A DNA stretch of 64,000 nt from Gammaproteobacteria bacterium (GTDB lineage: Bacteria; Pseudomonadota; Gammaproteobacteria; GRL18), in contig WFNB01000068.1 of the NCBI GenBank assembly GCA_015488755.1, positions 21,403 to 85,402 on the forward strand, in the 5' to 3' direction. The notes under the pieces were generated by a model. It was not told where the DNA came from and did not search any database. It worked only from the letters and a program-made list of their open reading frames with translations. Shown piece by piece: positions 55,963 through 64,000 of this stretch; the first letter of the stretch is position 1; every line of letters starts with the position of its first letter. Made by a program: the position numbers and the translations under genes.

Positions 55963-56024
55963 TACTCAAGTCGATTGAGTATGTGCATGACTCATAAACT
56001 AATGGTTCATTATGAACCATTAGT
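55963..56024 (+). promoter_or_regulatory. Structured leader of the ABC importer mRNA
   Basis: Two hairpins: TACTCAA-N5-TTGAGTA (55963-55981) and a near-perfect 27-nt palindrome with 13-bp arms and one central base (55998-56024, arm ACTAATGGTTCAT). Neither is followed by a T-run. They could stabilise the mRNA, act in a regulatory RNA, or the second could be a DNA operator. Confidence 0.5.
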
Positions 56025-56154
56025 GCGCAAGTATTTCTGAATCAATAGTCTAGGTTTAAGGACTCAATAATCAATTTCTGAGCTACCCGTTAATGTTAAT
56101 AAACAGCGTTAAGCAATAACTGGCTCAGGATAATACCAAATGAGGGAAACAAGA

Positions 56155-57507
56155 ATGAGTGATAAGAAGAATTCAGCAGGCTGGTCTCGCCGTGATGTGA
56201 TGAAAGCAGCGGGAGCCTTTTCAGCTGCCGGTGCCATGCCAATGTTTTTTAGCCGAGGTGCTTGGGCGGAGAATAACTTTGCCAATAATCCTGGTAAGGC
56301 TACCAGCATCAAACTCGGTTTTAACGTGCCACAAACAGGTGCTTATGCAGATGAAGGTGCAGATGAATTACGTGCCTTTAAACTGGCTGTGAAACATCTC
56401 AATGGTGAGGGTGATGGTGGTTTAATGAACACTATGAAACCTTTAAGCCTTAAAGGTAATGGTGTGTTAGGCAAAAAGGTTGAATACGTAACCGGTGATA
56501 CACAAACCAAATCCGATGCGGCGCGTGCCTCTGCCAAGCGTATGATTGAAAAAGATGGTGTTATCATGTTCTCTGGTGGTTCTTCTTCAGGAGTTGCTAT
56601 TGCCGTACAATCACTGGCTCAGGAAATGGGTGTGGTCTTTATGGCCGGTTTGACGCATTCTAATGACACCACAGGTAAAGATAAGCGTCGTTATGGTTTC
56701 CGTCACTTCTTTAATGCCAAAATGACTGGTTCTGCACTAGGTCCTGTTCTCAAGAAAGAAATGGGGACAGATCGTAAAGCCTACCACTTAACCTCTGATT
56801 ATACTTGGGGTTGGACACAAGAAGAGTCTATTAAAGAAACTACTGAAGCATTAGGCTGGAAAACAGTTAAAACGGTTAGAACACCAGTAGGAGCGGGTGA
56901 TTTTTCTCAATACATTACTCCAATTTTAAACTCTGGAGCAGATACGCTTATTCTTAACCACTATGGTAAGGATATGATTAACTCATTAACTCAATCTATT
57001 CAATTTGGTTTAAAGGATAAACAGGTTAATGGTAAGAACTTTGAAATTATTGTGCCACTATACTCTCGTTTAATGGCGCAGGGTGCGGGTAAAAACCTAA
57101 AAGGTATTTTAGGTACTACTAACTGGAACTGGGCACTCAAAGATAAAGGCTCGCAAGCCTTTGTTAAGTCCTTTGGTTCTGAGTATGGTTTCCCACCTTC
57201 ACAGGCAGCTCACACCTGTTATGTACAAACACTATTATATGCCAATGCCTGTGAAATGGCGGGTACATTCTATCCACCTGAAGTGATTAAGCAGCTTGAA
57301 GGTTTCAAATTTGATGGCATGGGCAATGGTGCAACCGAATATCGTGCAGAAGATCATCAGTGCTTTAAAGATGTGCTTGTGGTTCGTGGTAATGAAAATC
57401 CAACCAGTCAATTTGACCTACTTGAGATTGTTCAGGAAGTACCTCGTTCACAAGTTGAATACGATGCCAAAATTTTTGGTGGTGAGTTAGGCCCATATAA
57501 GGTTTAA
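56155..57507 (+). CDS. Tat-exported ABC importer substrate-binding protein
   Basis: 450 residues from the ATG at 56155, chosen because GAGGG lies 8 nt upstream and the signal peptide then begins MSDKKNSAGWSRRDVMKAAG, a twin-arginine type signal (SRRDVMK) cut near GAWAE. The mature part is a Peripla_BP_6 fold (IKLGFNVPQTGAYADEGADELRAFKLAVKHLNG, then MFSGGSSSGVAIAVQSLAQEM). The family binds branched-chain amino acids, urea, amides or aromatic compounds; the ligand here cannot be read. Tat export suggests folding with a cofactor or simply family habit. Confidence 0.88.
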   Translation: MSDKKNSAGWSRRDVMKAAGAFSAAGAMPMFFSRGAWAENNFANNPGKATSIKLGFNVPQTGAYADEGADELRAFKLAVKHLNGEGDGGLMNTMKPLSLKGNGVLGKKVEYVTGDTQTKSDAARASAKRMIEKDGVIMFSGGSSSGVAIAVQSLAQEMGVVFMAGLTHSNDTTGKDKRRYGFRHFFNAKMTGSALGPVLKKEMGTDRKAYHLTSDYTWGWTQEESIKETTEALGWKTVKTVRTPVGAGDFSQYITPILNSGADTLILNHYGKDMINSLTQSIQFGLKDKQVNGKNFEIIVPLYSRLMAQGAGKNLKGILGTTNWNWALKDKGSQAFVKSFGSEYGFPPSQAAHTCYVQTLLYANACEMAGTFYPPEVIKQLEGFKFDGMGNGATEYRAEDHQCFKDVLVVRGNENPTSQFDLLEIVQEVPRSQVEYDAKIFGGELGPYKV

Positions 57508-57521
57508 TTCTTTACACATAA

Positions 57522-57557
57522 AAAAGCAGTCCTAAATTACCTTTAGTACTGCTTTTT
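57522..57557 (+). terminator. Hairpin terminator between binding protein and permease genes
   Basis: Stem AAAAGCAGT (57522-57530) with ACTGCTTTT (57548-57556) and a five-T run. It likely reduces read-through so that the binding protein is made in excess over the membrane parts. Confidence 0.7.
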
Positions 57558-57657
57558 AGTGCTTATTCATAAGTATTTCTCTAGCGATGGATAACTATTT
57601 ATGAACACGCATTTTATTAGTCATTTTAACGTTAACAAATAAGCGAAGTAGTCAATT

Positions 57658-58674
57658 ATGGATGCAATTTTTCTCCAAATACTTAATGGACTTGATAAAG
57701 GGGGTGCCTATGCACTCATTGCACTTGGGCTTACCCTTGTATTTGGTACGCTTGGGGTTGTAAACTTTGCCCACGGGGCACTTTTCATGTTAGGTGCTTT
57801 TTGCTCGGTAACCTTTCAAAAATTACTCACGATATCCAAGCATGTAAAAGATGAGAGTATTACTTTTTTTGATGCCTTTAAAGATCAGCCCTATTTAGAG
57901 ATCTGGTTTGGTGATTTTGGCAAAACGATTATTGACTATTCGGTGCCCTTGTCCATATTATTTGCCATACCGGTCATGCTACTCATTGGCTTGATAATGG
58001 AGCGTGGCCTGATCCGGCATTTCTATAAACGCACTCATGCAGAACAAATTTTAGTCACCTTTGGTTTGGCTATTGTGTTACAAGAAATTGTTAAATCTAT
58101 GTTTGGTGCCAATCCTATCCCCACACCAGCACCTGATATTGTCTCAGGTAGTGCTCATATTGGTGTTCTCTTTGGTTTAGGTGAATCGGTTGTTTATCCT
58201 TGGTGGCGACTGATTTATCTGGCTTTTTCTGGTCTTGTGATTGCTGGTGTTTTTGCTTTTTTAAACCTGACTACGTTTGGCATGGTCGTACGTGCGGGTA
58301 TGATGGACAGAGAAATGGTAGGTATGTTGGGTATTGATGTGGAGAAAAAATTTACCATTATTTTTGGTCTAGCTGCTGTGGTAACGGGGCTTGCTGGGCT
58401 TATGTACTCACCCATTTTACCACCTGATTACCATATGGGTATGGACTTTCTCGTGCTCTCTTTCGTGGTGGTTGTGGTTGGGGGTATGGGTTCCTTGGGT
58501 GGTGCTGTTACGGCGGGCTTCCTGCTAGGCATTTTACAATCATTTGCTTCGATGAATGAAGTCAAAGCCATTATTCCTGGTATTGACCAAATCATTATTT
58601 ATCTTGTTGCGGTGGTAATTCTTCTTGTGAGACCACGTGGTTTATTAGGACGTGAAGGGGTTATGGAGGATTAA
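57658..58674 (+). CDS. ABC importer permease, LivH/UrtB type
   Basis: 338 residues with about eight helices. Family landmarks are [40 protein letters not shown] at the start and [21 protein letters not shown] near the end. A charged insertion of about 30 residues ([23 protein letters not shown]) after the second helix is longer than in LivH. It pairs with the next gene to form the channel. Confidence 0.92.
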   Translation: MDAIFLQILNGLDKGGAYALIALGLTLVFGTLGVVNFAHGALFMLGAFCSVTFQKLLTISKHVKDESITFFDAFKDQPYLEIWFGDFGKTIIDYSVPLSILFAIPVMLLIGLIMERGLIRHFYKRTHAEQILVTFGLAIVLQEIVKSMFGANPIPTPAPDIVSGSAHIGVLFGLGESVVYPWWRLIYLAFSGLVIAGVFAFLNLTTFGMVVRAGMMDREMVGMLGIDVEKKFTIIFGLAAVVTGLAGLMYSPILPPDYHMGMDFLVLSFVVVVVGGMGSLGGAVTAGFLLGILQSFASMNEVKAIIPGIDQIIIYLVAVVILLVRPRGLLGREGVMED

Positions 58675-58676
58675 TT

Positions 58677-59801
58677 ATGAAATCACCAACAATAAAAAAT
58701 GATATGTTCGTTATGCTGATTTTTTCAGCCATTATTCTTAGCATGCCTATTTGGTTAAAACCTCTTGGTGCTGGCTATCCTGATTTGCTACAGAAATTTG
58801 CCATCTTTGGTATTTTTGCCGTTGGCTATAATATTTTATTTGGCCTAACGGGTTACCTTTCATTTGGTCATGCTGCTTTTTTAGGAATAGGTTCTTATAC
58901 TGCCGTCTGGTCGTTTAAATTATTAACTATGAATGTGTTTCCTGCGCTTATTTTCAGTGTATTATTGTCAGGCCTTTTTGCTATGTTAATTGGCTTTATT
59001 ACCTTACGACGTTCGGGTATTTATTTCTCTATTTTAACCTTAGCGTTTGCCCAGATGTTTTATAATCTAGCTTATTCAGTATTAACACCTATTACCAATG
59101 GTGAAACAGGTTTGCAGCTTGCCAGAGGTGATGCTCGGATTATCGATCGCCTGTTTAGTGATGCGGGTGAAGGCTTGCCCTCAACCAATTTTTTTGGTCT
59201 TGAGATGAGTGGTTATTCAGGTTTTTATGTCTGTGCCGTATTGCTTATTATAGCTTTTTTCATTTCACAGAGAATTTTTCATTCTCCTTTTGGTATTAAA
59301 CTCAGAGCGATTAAATCCAATCAAACACGGATGAAATACACAGGTTATAATACCCGTCCCTATTTATTGACTGCTTTTGTTATTTCTGGGATGTATGCTG
59401 GGCTTGCAGGTGGTTTAATGGCTGCAACGGATCCGCTTGCGGGTGCAGAACGCATGCAATGGACCGCTTCAGGTGAAGTTGTGTTGATGACTATCTTAGG
59501 TGGCGTGGGCACCTTAATTGGGCCAATGCTTGGGGTAGGTATTATTAAGTATTTTGAAAATATATTTTCATCCCTTAATGATCAAGCCTTATTACAGGCT
59601 TATAGCTTTATGCCCGATTGGTTAGCAAACATTATGGTGACAATCACCTCTCCTTTTGTGGGTGAGGGTTGGCATTTAACACTTGGGGCATTATTTGTGC
59701 TTATTGTTGTCTTCTTACCTGGTGGTATCATGGAGGGCGTTAGTCTTATTAAAAAACGCTTTTCCAAAACACAAGCTAATACTGAGACAGGCAAGTCATA
59801 A
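58677..59801 (+). CDS. ABC importer permease, LivM/UrtC type
   Basis: 374 residues, 2 bp after the first permease. Contains [74 protein letters not shown] (the ATPase-contact loop) and [18 protein letters not shown], all standard for LivM-type permeases. Confidence 0.93.
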   Translation: MKSPTIKNDMFVMLIFSAIILSMPIWLKPLGAGYPDLLQKFAIFGIFAVGYNILFGLTGYLSFGHAAFLGIGSYTAVWSFKLLTMNVFPALIFSVLLSGLFAMLIGFITLRRSGIYFSILTLAFAQMFYNLAYSVLTPITNGETGLQLARGDARIIDRLFSDAGEGLPSTNFFGLEMSGYSGFYVCAVLLIIAFFISQRIFHSPFGIKLRAIKSNQTRMKYTGYNTRPYLLTAFVISGMYAGLAGGLMAATDPLAGAERMQWTASGEVVLMTILGGVGTLIGPMLGVGIIKYFENIFSSLNDQALLQAYSFMPDWLANIMVTITSPFVGEGWHLTLGALFVLIVVFLPGGIMEGVSLIKKRFSKTQANTETGKS

Positions 59802-59811
59802 AGGATAAATT

Positions 59812-60573
59812 ATGAGCAATATTATTTTAAAGATAGATAATGTACAAAAATCCTTTGGCGGCCTTAAAGCCTTAAGTGATTTGAACCTAGAAATTGAAGA
59901 AGGCAAGGTGCACGCAATTATCGGCCCCAATGGTGCGGGTAAATCAACCATGTTAAATGTCTGTATTGGTCAGTTGGCACCTGATAGTGGCACAGTCACA
60001 TTTCATGGTGAAAATATGATTGGTAAATCACCTCATGAGATCAATCAGGCAGGTATTTCACGAGTCTTTCAAACACCAGAAATTTTCCCTGACTTAAGTT
60101 TATTGCAAAATGTTATGATCCCTGCCTTCGCTAAGCATGAAGGCGCGTTTAAAATGAATCTTCTATGCAGTTTATCTAATGAGTCTGCTATCCAAGATGA
60201 AGCCTGCCATATTCTTGAAGATATTGGTCTGACGGCACAATTGCATACTCATGCGGGCAGTTTGTCCCGTGGTGATAAACGACGTCTTGAACTGGCTATG
60301 TGCTTAGTACAGCATCCAAAACTGCTCTTACTTGATGAGCCAACTGCCGGTATGGCACGTCATGATACCAATAAAACCATTGAATTATTAAAAAAGATTA
60401 AAGAGCGGGGCATGACTAAGATTATTATTGAGCATGATATGCATGTTGTGTTTAGTGTGGCCGATCATATCTCTGTTTTAGCTCAGGGCACTATTATTGC
60501 GTCAGGAACACCGGATGACATTCGAGGTAATCCGAAGGTACAAGAAGCTTATTTAGGCGGAGCACATTTATGA
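59812..60573 (+). CDS. ABC importer ATPase, LivG/UrtD type
   Basis: 253 residues. Walker A GPNGAGKST (about 37-45), Q-loop SRVFQTPEIF, signature LSRGDKRRLELAM and Walker B LLLLDEPTAGMARHD. The AGM after Walker B and the following TIELL resemble UrtD (urea type) more than LivG, and the LSRGDKR signature is unusual for either. AAGGATAAATT precedes the ATG. Confidence 0.92.
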   Translation: MSNIILKIDNVQKSFGGLKALSDLNLEIEEGKVHAIIGPNGAGKSTMLNVCIGQLAPDSGTVTFHGENMIGKSPHEINQAGISRVFQTPEIFPDLSLLQNVMIPAFAKHEGAFKMNLLCSLSNESAIQDEACHILEDIGLTAQLHTHAGSLSRGDKRRLELAMCLVQHPKLLLLDEPTAGMARHDTNKTIELLKKIKERGMTKIIIEHDMHVVFSVADHISVLAQGTIIASGTPDDIRGNPKVQEAYLGGAHL

Positions 60574-61343
60574 GTCATACTAATACCAATACAGAGCACG
60601 CACCTACATCCCCAACGATTAGCAACACAGGTACCACGCCGGCTTTTTTTTCTTGTTGGGATATTCACTCTTATTATGGTGAAAGCTATATTGTTCAAGG
60701 GGTCAGCTTTGATGTTCGAGAAGGTGAAATTATTGCTCTTTTAGGGCGTAATGGTGCAGGCAAGACCTCTATTTTACGTTCGATTGCACGGGCATCTTCA
60801 CCGCAAGTAAAGCATGGTGAAATTTGGCTGGATCATCAGGCCGTGCATAATATGAAGTCCTTTCAGGCTGCTCAGCATGGCATTGCCTTAGTACCAGAAG
60901 ATCGTTGTATTATTGCGGGTTTAACCGTTGAAGAAAATATTAAATTAGCACAAATTGAAGAGCCAATTGGCTGGTCAATTGAACGTATTTATGAACACTT
61001 TCCTCGTTTAGGAGAGCGCAGCAAGCAAATGGGTGTGACTCTTTCAGGTGGAGAACAACAAATGTTGGCCATTGCTAGAGCCTTGGCCAGAGATGTTAAG
61101 CTATTGCTTCTTGATGAGCCTTATGAAGGTCTTGCACCAGTAATTGTACATGAGATTGAGAGCATCCTAGACAGCATTAAAAAATTAGGCATCACGACCA
61201 TTATTGTTGAGCAAAATGCCATTGCCGCCTTACGCCTAGCAGATCGTGCTATCATTATTGATATGGGGTTGGTGGTGTTTGATGGACTGGCTCAAGAAGT
61301 CTTAGATGATGAAGAGTTGAGACAACAGTATTTAGCGATTTAG
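60570..61343 (+). CDS. ABC importer ATPase, LivF/UrtE type
   Basis: 257 residues overlapping the previous gene by 4 nt (ATGA). A Thr/Ser/Pro-rich N-terminal extension of about 27 residues (NTNTEHAPTSPTISNTG) is extra to the family. Walker A GRNGAGKTS, LVPEDRCIIAGLTVEENI, signature LSGGEQQMLAIARAL and Walker B LLLLDEPYEGLAPVIV are intact. Confidence 0.93.
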   Translation: MSHTNTNTEHAPTSPTISNTGTTPAFFSCWDIHSYYGESYIVQGVSFDVREGEIIALLGRNGAGKTSILRSIARASSPQVKHGEIWLDHQAVHNMKSFQAAQHGIALVPEDRCIIAGLTVEENIKLAQIEEPIGWSIERIYEHFPRLGERSKQMGVTLSGGEQQMLAIARALARDVKLLLLDEPYEGLAPVIVHEIESILDSIKKLGITTIIVEQNAIAALRLADRAIIIDMGLVVFDGLAQEVLDDEELRQQYLAI

Positions 61344-61374
61344 CATAATATAAAAGCCATTTTATTCCTCTTAC

Positions 61375-61410
61375 AGCTCCAGATGGTTTATTCTATCTTA
61401 GGAGCTTTTT
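61375..61410 (+). terminator. Terminator of the ABC importer operon
   Basis: AGCTCC (61375-61380) pairs with GGAGCT (61401-61406) across a 20-nt loop, followed by a run of six Ts counting the last stem base. Confidence 0.65.
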
Positions 61411-61515
61411 TATGCTTGTTGAGTCAATACAGGTGGCCTACCATTTTAAATATCATCCTAGAAAAATAAGCAATGATCAGATAATTTATGTATCTATTTT
61501 TAATGATATTGCAAT

Positions 61516-61534
61516 TTGCATAGTCAGTATGCAA
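61516..61534 (+). promoter_or_regulatory. Palindrome TTGCATA-N5-TATGCAA upstream of soxYZ
   Basis: Perfect 7-bp arms, centre at 61525, 84 bp before the -24 element at 61609. Same 7-5-7 geometry as the GTTAC palindromes but a different sequence, so probably a site for another enhancer-binding protein. Confidence 0.6.
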
Positions 61535-61608
61535 TCTGCTATGCCAGTCTATTGAGTAGACATTAAGATAAAATGCTATCCATTTGAATATTAAGAATAA
61601 AATTTTTT

Positions 61609-61624
61609 TGGCATATAGATTGCT
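61609..61624 (+). promoter_or_regulatory. Sigma-54 promoter of soxYZ
   Basis: TGGCATATAGATTGCT: full -24 (TGGCAT) and -12 (TTGCT) boxes with GG-N10-GC. The predicted start near 61636 gives a leader of about 50 nt before soxY. Confidence 0.78.
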
Positions 61625-61686
61625 TTTATAGTATCAGACACGATTGACGTGAGATAAATTTTTAACCCAAAATAAGAAAGGGATAC

Positions 61687-62148
61687 ATGATGCAACGTAG
61701 ACATTTCCTGAAAAATACCATGGCAACTGGTGCTATTGCTTTAGCTGCTAGCAGTGGTTTATTAGTTCCTTTGCAAGTTTTAGCATGGAACAAAAAAGCA
61801 TTTGATGCCAAAGATGTGCAATCTGCAATGAAAGGTTCTCTTGGTACAGAGTTAACTGAGGCAAGCGATAAAATTCACATTAAAGCACCGGATATTGCAG
61901 AAAATGGTGCAGTTGTACCGGTAACCATTTCTTCTACCTTAAGTGATGTTAAATCCATTACGATTTTATCAGAGAAAAATGGCACGCCATTAATTGCTAA
62001 GTTCAATCTTAAAGGTGCTCAGGCATTTGTTTCTACTCGTATTAAAATGGGTAAAACATCTAATGTTATTGCCATTTGTGAGTCTGGTGGTAAATTTTAT
62101 AGTGCAAGAAAAGAAGTTAAAGTGACTATTGGTGGTTGTGGCGGTTAA
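61687..62148 (+). CDS. soxY: Thiosulfate oxidation carrier protein SoxY
   Basis: Carries sulfur intermediates covalently on a C-terminal cysteine in the periplasmic Sox cycle. 153 residues with a Tat-type signal (RRHFLKN, cleavage near VLAWNK) and the diagnostic swinging-arm ending VTIGGCGG (Cys151). AAAGGGAT precedes the ATG pair at 61687/61690. soxZ follows after 90 bp. soxXAB, soxB and soxCD are not in this window, as is common in gammaproteobacteria with split sox loci. Confidence 0.97.
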   Translation: MMQRRHFLKNTMATGAIALAASSGLLVPLQVLAWNKKAFDAKDVQSAMKGSLGTELTEASDKIHIKAPDIAENGAVVPVTISSTLSDVKSITILSEKNGTPLIAKFNLKGAQAFVSTRIKMGKTSNVIAICESGGKFYSARKEVKVTIGGCGG

Positions 62149-62238
62149 TTGCTTAACTAGCTGATCAATATAATAAAACACTTTCTACCCGAATGATTCA
62201 GGTTTAAGTGCACACAAATTTAGAACAGGTAAAGAAAA

Positions 62239-62553
62239 ATGGCAAAGAGTTCAATTAAAGTTCGTGCTAAAGCAAAAAATGGCGTAGTGACAGTAAAGGC
62301 CTTAATCAGCCATAAAATGGAAACAGGCTTACGCAAAGACAAGAAAACCGGTAAGGTGATCCCTGCACATTTTATTGAAGCAGTCGATTGTGAGCATAAT
62401 GGTGCTCCAGTTATGAATGCAGAGTGGGGCGTTGCAATCTCTAAGAACCCTTATTTATCCTTCAAATTTTCAGGTGCTTCAGGTGATACTGTGAAGCTTA
62501 CTTGGAAAGATAATAAAGGAAAATCCGATTCACTGGAAGCTAAAGTAAAATAA
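62239..62553 (+). CDS. soxZ: Thiosulfate oxidation protein SoxZ
   Basis: 104-residue immunoglobulin-like partner of SoxY, exported with it (no signal of its own). Conserved core: KVRAKAKNGVVTVKALISHKMETGLRKDKKTGKVIPAHFI, then WGVAISKNPYLSFKFSG. Directly closed by a strong terminator. Confidence 0.97.
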   Translation: MAKSSIKVRAKAKNGVVTVKALISHKMETGLRKDKKTGKVIPAHFIEAVDCEHNGAPVMNAEWGVAISKNPYLSFKFSGASGDTVKLTWKDNKGKSDSLEAKVK

Positions 62554-62625
62554 GTAATTAGCACTTCAGTAAGGAATTTACCGACACTAAGATAATCCCC
62601 CCCCATCTTTAGTTGGTAATGTCGA

Positions 62626-62664
62626 GGGCATAATGGATTTAAATTCCATTATGCCCTTTTTTTT
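62626..62664 (+). terminator. Strong terminator after soxYZ
   Basis: A 12-bp perfect stem GGGCATAATGGA (62626-62637) with TCCATTATGCCC (62645-62656), a 7-nt loop and eight Ts. Just upstream, a weaker hairpin (ACTAAGAT with ATCTTTAGT) encloses a run of eight Cs. Confidence 0.92.
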
Positions 62665-62737
62665 GTTATAAATTTGGTGCTAAACCTATTTGTGCTAAAA
62701 TAGAAGAAATTAATAATAAAATGAATGATGTAAAATT

Positions 62738-63067
62738 ATGACCATGACTGAAACAGAATTTAAAGAGAGCATTGCTGAGACGATTATACAAATTGAAGAT
62801 GCTCTAGAAGAACTTGATAATGGTATTGATTATGAGTCATCAGATGGTATCTTGACTATTTTTATGATCAATAAATCACAGATTATTATTAATCGACAGA
62901 CGGCTGCATTACAGTTGTGGTTGGCAGCAAAATCAGGAGGCTATCATTTTGATTTTGATGAACAAAAAGGCTGGTTGGATGATCGTACTGGAGATGCTTT
63001 TTTGGCAGTACTCAATCGTTGTTTAACTGATCAGTCAGGTGAAACTATTGAATTGGAATTGAGTTGA
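62738..63067 (+). CDS. cyaY: Frataxin-like iron protein CyaY
   Basis: 109 residues (an ATG two codons later is an alternative start). An acidic first helix (EFKESIAETIIQIEDALEELD) precedes GILTIFMINKSQIIINRQTAALQLWLAAKSGGYHFDFDE, very close to E. coli CyaY. Modulates iron-sulfur assembly with IscS. Its neighbour is a cytochrome gene 4 bp downstream. Confidence 0.95.
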   Translation: MTMTETEFKESIAETIIQIEDALEELDNGIDYESSDGILTIFMINKSQIIINRQTAALQLWLAAKSGGYHFDFDEQKGWLDDRTGDAFLAVLNRCLTDQSGETIELELS

Positions 63068-63071
63068 ATTT

Positions 63072-64000
63072 ATGTTACGCATATTACCCACCCTACTATT
63101 TTTACAGTGTTCTCTTTTTGGTTTAACCGTTGCTTTTGCCGATACTGGTGACCATCAACATGTTGTAAATAAGGATTCAGGCGAGATTTTTTTTCAAAAA
63201 AATTGTGCTGTTTGTCATGGTAGCGAGGGTGCTGGTGGCGTTGGAGTACCCCTTAATCTAAATGATTTTTTAAAAACCACATCAGATAATTATCTACGCA
63301 AGACCATTCGCCTAGGTCGACCTGGGCGGATTATGCCTTCTTTTGCTAATCTTAGTGACGATCAGATCAATAGTATTATTCTTTATATTCGTAGTTGGTC
63401 GCCGCAAATAAAGCCTCCAGTATACTCTTCTGATCTTATTGTGGGAGATGTTAAAAAGGGGCAGGCTCTATTTGATGCCATTTGTATTAATTGTCATAGA
63501 GAAAAAGGAATTGGTGGAAAAGGAACAGGAGTGACCTTTTCTCGTCCTAGAGATGCTGAGATCTTGGCGCCAGCGATAGGTAACCCAGCTTTTTTAGCTG
63601 CTGTTTCTGATAATATGCTTAAGAAAATTATTATGACTGGGCGTGAAAATACACCCATGCTTTCTGCTATTGCTATGGGACTGACAGAAAATGACGTTAA
63701 TAATGTTGTGAGTTATTTACGCTCCTTGGCAACTAATACGGATATTAAAGCATCTATAGAATCCAAAAAAGGTGATGCGATTTTAATGTTTGAATCATCC
63801 TACTCAGTAGAAGAAACTATTGATAATATTAAGCAAGCAGCTCAGGGTTATAATTTTCGTTATATTCGAGAACAAACATTGGATAAAAACTTTGTTTTAA
63901 AAGAAGAGCAAAAAAATGATCAATATTTGTTTTATTTTTGCAACTTTACTTTTTTAAATCAGGCGCTTTCAGTGGATCCCCGCATTGGCATGTTTTTACC
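63072..64000 (+). CDS. Diheme cytochrome c with C-terminal DUF302 region (cut by window edge)
   Basis: 309 codons are visible from the ATG at 63072, open to the right edge. A signal peptide (TVAFADT, cleavage near residue 24) precedes two cytochrome c domains with CAVCH (45-49; likely Met ligand in GRIMPSFANLS) and CINCH (138-142). After about residue 240 comes a stretch typical of DUF302 (ILMFESSYSVEETIDNIKQAAQ). Cytochrome c-DUF302 fusions occur in sulfur oxidisers; the product is a periplasmic electron carrier or enzyme of unknown substrate. 4 bp after cyaY. Confidence 0.88.
   Translation, partial: MLRILPTLLFLQCSLFGLTVAFADTGDHQHVVNKDSGEIFFQKNCAVCHGSEGAGGVGVPLNLNDFLKTTSDNYLRKTIRLGRPGRIMPSFANLSDDQINSIILYIRSWSPQIKPPVYSSDLIVGDVKKGQALFDAICINCHREKGIGGKGTGVTFSRPRDAEILAPAIGNPAFLAAVSDNMLKKIIMTGRENTPMLSAIAMGLTENDVNNVVSYLRSLATNTDIKASIESKKGDAILMFESSYSVEETIDNIKQAAQGYNFRYIREQTLDKNFVLKEEQKNDQYLFYFCNFTFLNQALSVDPRIGMFL

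Larger units (their letters stand above)
61344..61686. other. 343-bp region between ABC importer and soxY
   Basis: Contains the importer terminator, the TTGCATA-N5-TATGCAA palindrome and the sigma-54 promoter of soxYZ, each listed separately. I see no further gene. Confidence 0.7.

Noticed and set aside
56155..61343. Naming the importer as urtABCDE or livKHMGF
   Set aside because: The LivG/UrtD-type ATPase has UrtD-like features but the binding protein gives no ligand, and there are no urease genes in view.

Overview
The window is 64 kb of a dense, AT-rich (roughly 40% GC by eye) gammaproteobacterial chromosome. Gene order in the first two thirds matches classic gammaproteobacterial housekeeping blocks. 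The soxYZ pair, a YeeE/YedE (TsuA-like) sulfur transporter, rhodaneses and a diheme cytochrome c fused to a DUF302 region suggest a sulfur-oxidising lineage, but I cannot name the genus. I see no rRNA, tRNA, CRISPR array, transposase or prophage.

Layout. 1-8.3 kb: ftsX (cut by the left edge)-ftsE-ftsY facing a pair of periplasmic M16 peptidases, then rsmD, a secreted tandem rhodanese, a small membrane protein, coaD and a YfhL-type ferredoxin. 8.4-11.4 kb (minus): tsaC, dprA and a LysM protein. 12-22.3 kb (plus): def-fmt-rsmB-DUF4390-ntrY-ntrX-trkA-trkH, covering protein N-terminal maturation, rRNA methylation, a two-component system and K+ uptake. 23-28 kb (minus): lptD-surA-pdxA (outer-membrane biogenesis and PLP synthesis). 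28.2-30 kb: a guanine-deaminase-like gene facing an orphan sigma-54 activator. 30-40.3 kb (minus): one long cell-shape block, mreB-mreC-mreD-mrdA-rodA-mltB-rlpA-dacA-ybeD-lipB-GNAT. 40.6-45.3 kb (plus): gatCAB-hslO-msrA. 45.4-47.5 kb: small unknowns, a hemerythrin-like protein and a Pcm-family methyltransferase.

47.6-64 kb is the accessory part and the most interesting. It holds the sulfur transporter, a CbrX/CbrA/CbrB-like sensory system (small membrane protein, symporter-fused histidine kinase, NtrC-type regulator with intact GAFTGA), a two-gene unit (cyclic-nucleotide-binding-fold protein plus FGE-fold protein), a five-gene branched-chain-amino-acid/urea-type ABC importer, soxYZ, cyaY and the cytochrome.

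Four operons here carry sigma-54 style -24/-12 promoters (GG-N10-GC): the transporter, the two-gene unit, the ABC importer and soxYZ. A shared palindrome, GTTAC-N5-GTAAC, sits 70-105 bp upstream of the promoters of the two-gene unit and the ABC importer. The same palindrome overlaps the putative promoter of the CbrXAB-like operon itself. A second palindrome of the same geometry but different sequence (TTGCATA-N5-TATGCAA) sits at the matching place upstream of soxYZ. This reads as a local, self-repressing two-component circuit driving uptake genes, with a second sigma-54 input into sulfur oxidation.

Other points: mreC appears to start at an AUA codon; the NtrX-like regulator has lost the GAFTGA loop and both arginine-finger positions; and a family of imperfect palindromic repeats is present in several intergenic spaces.
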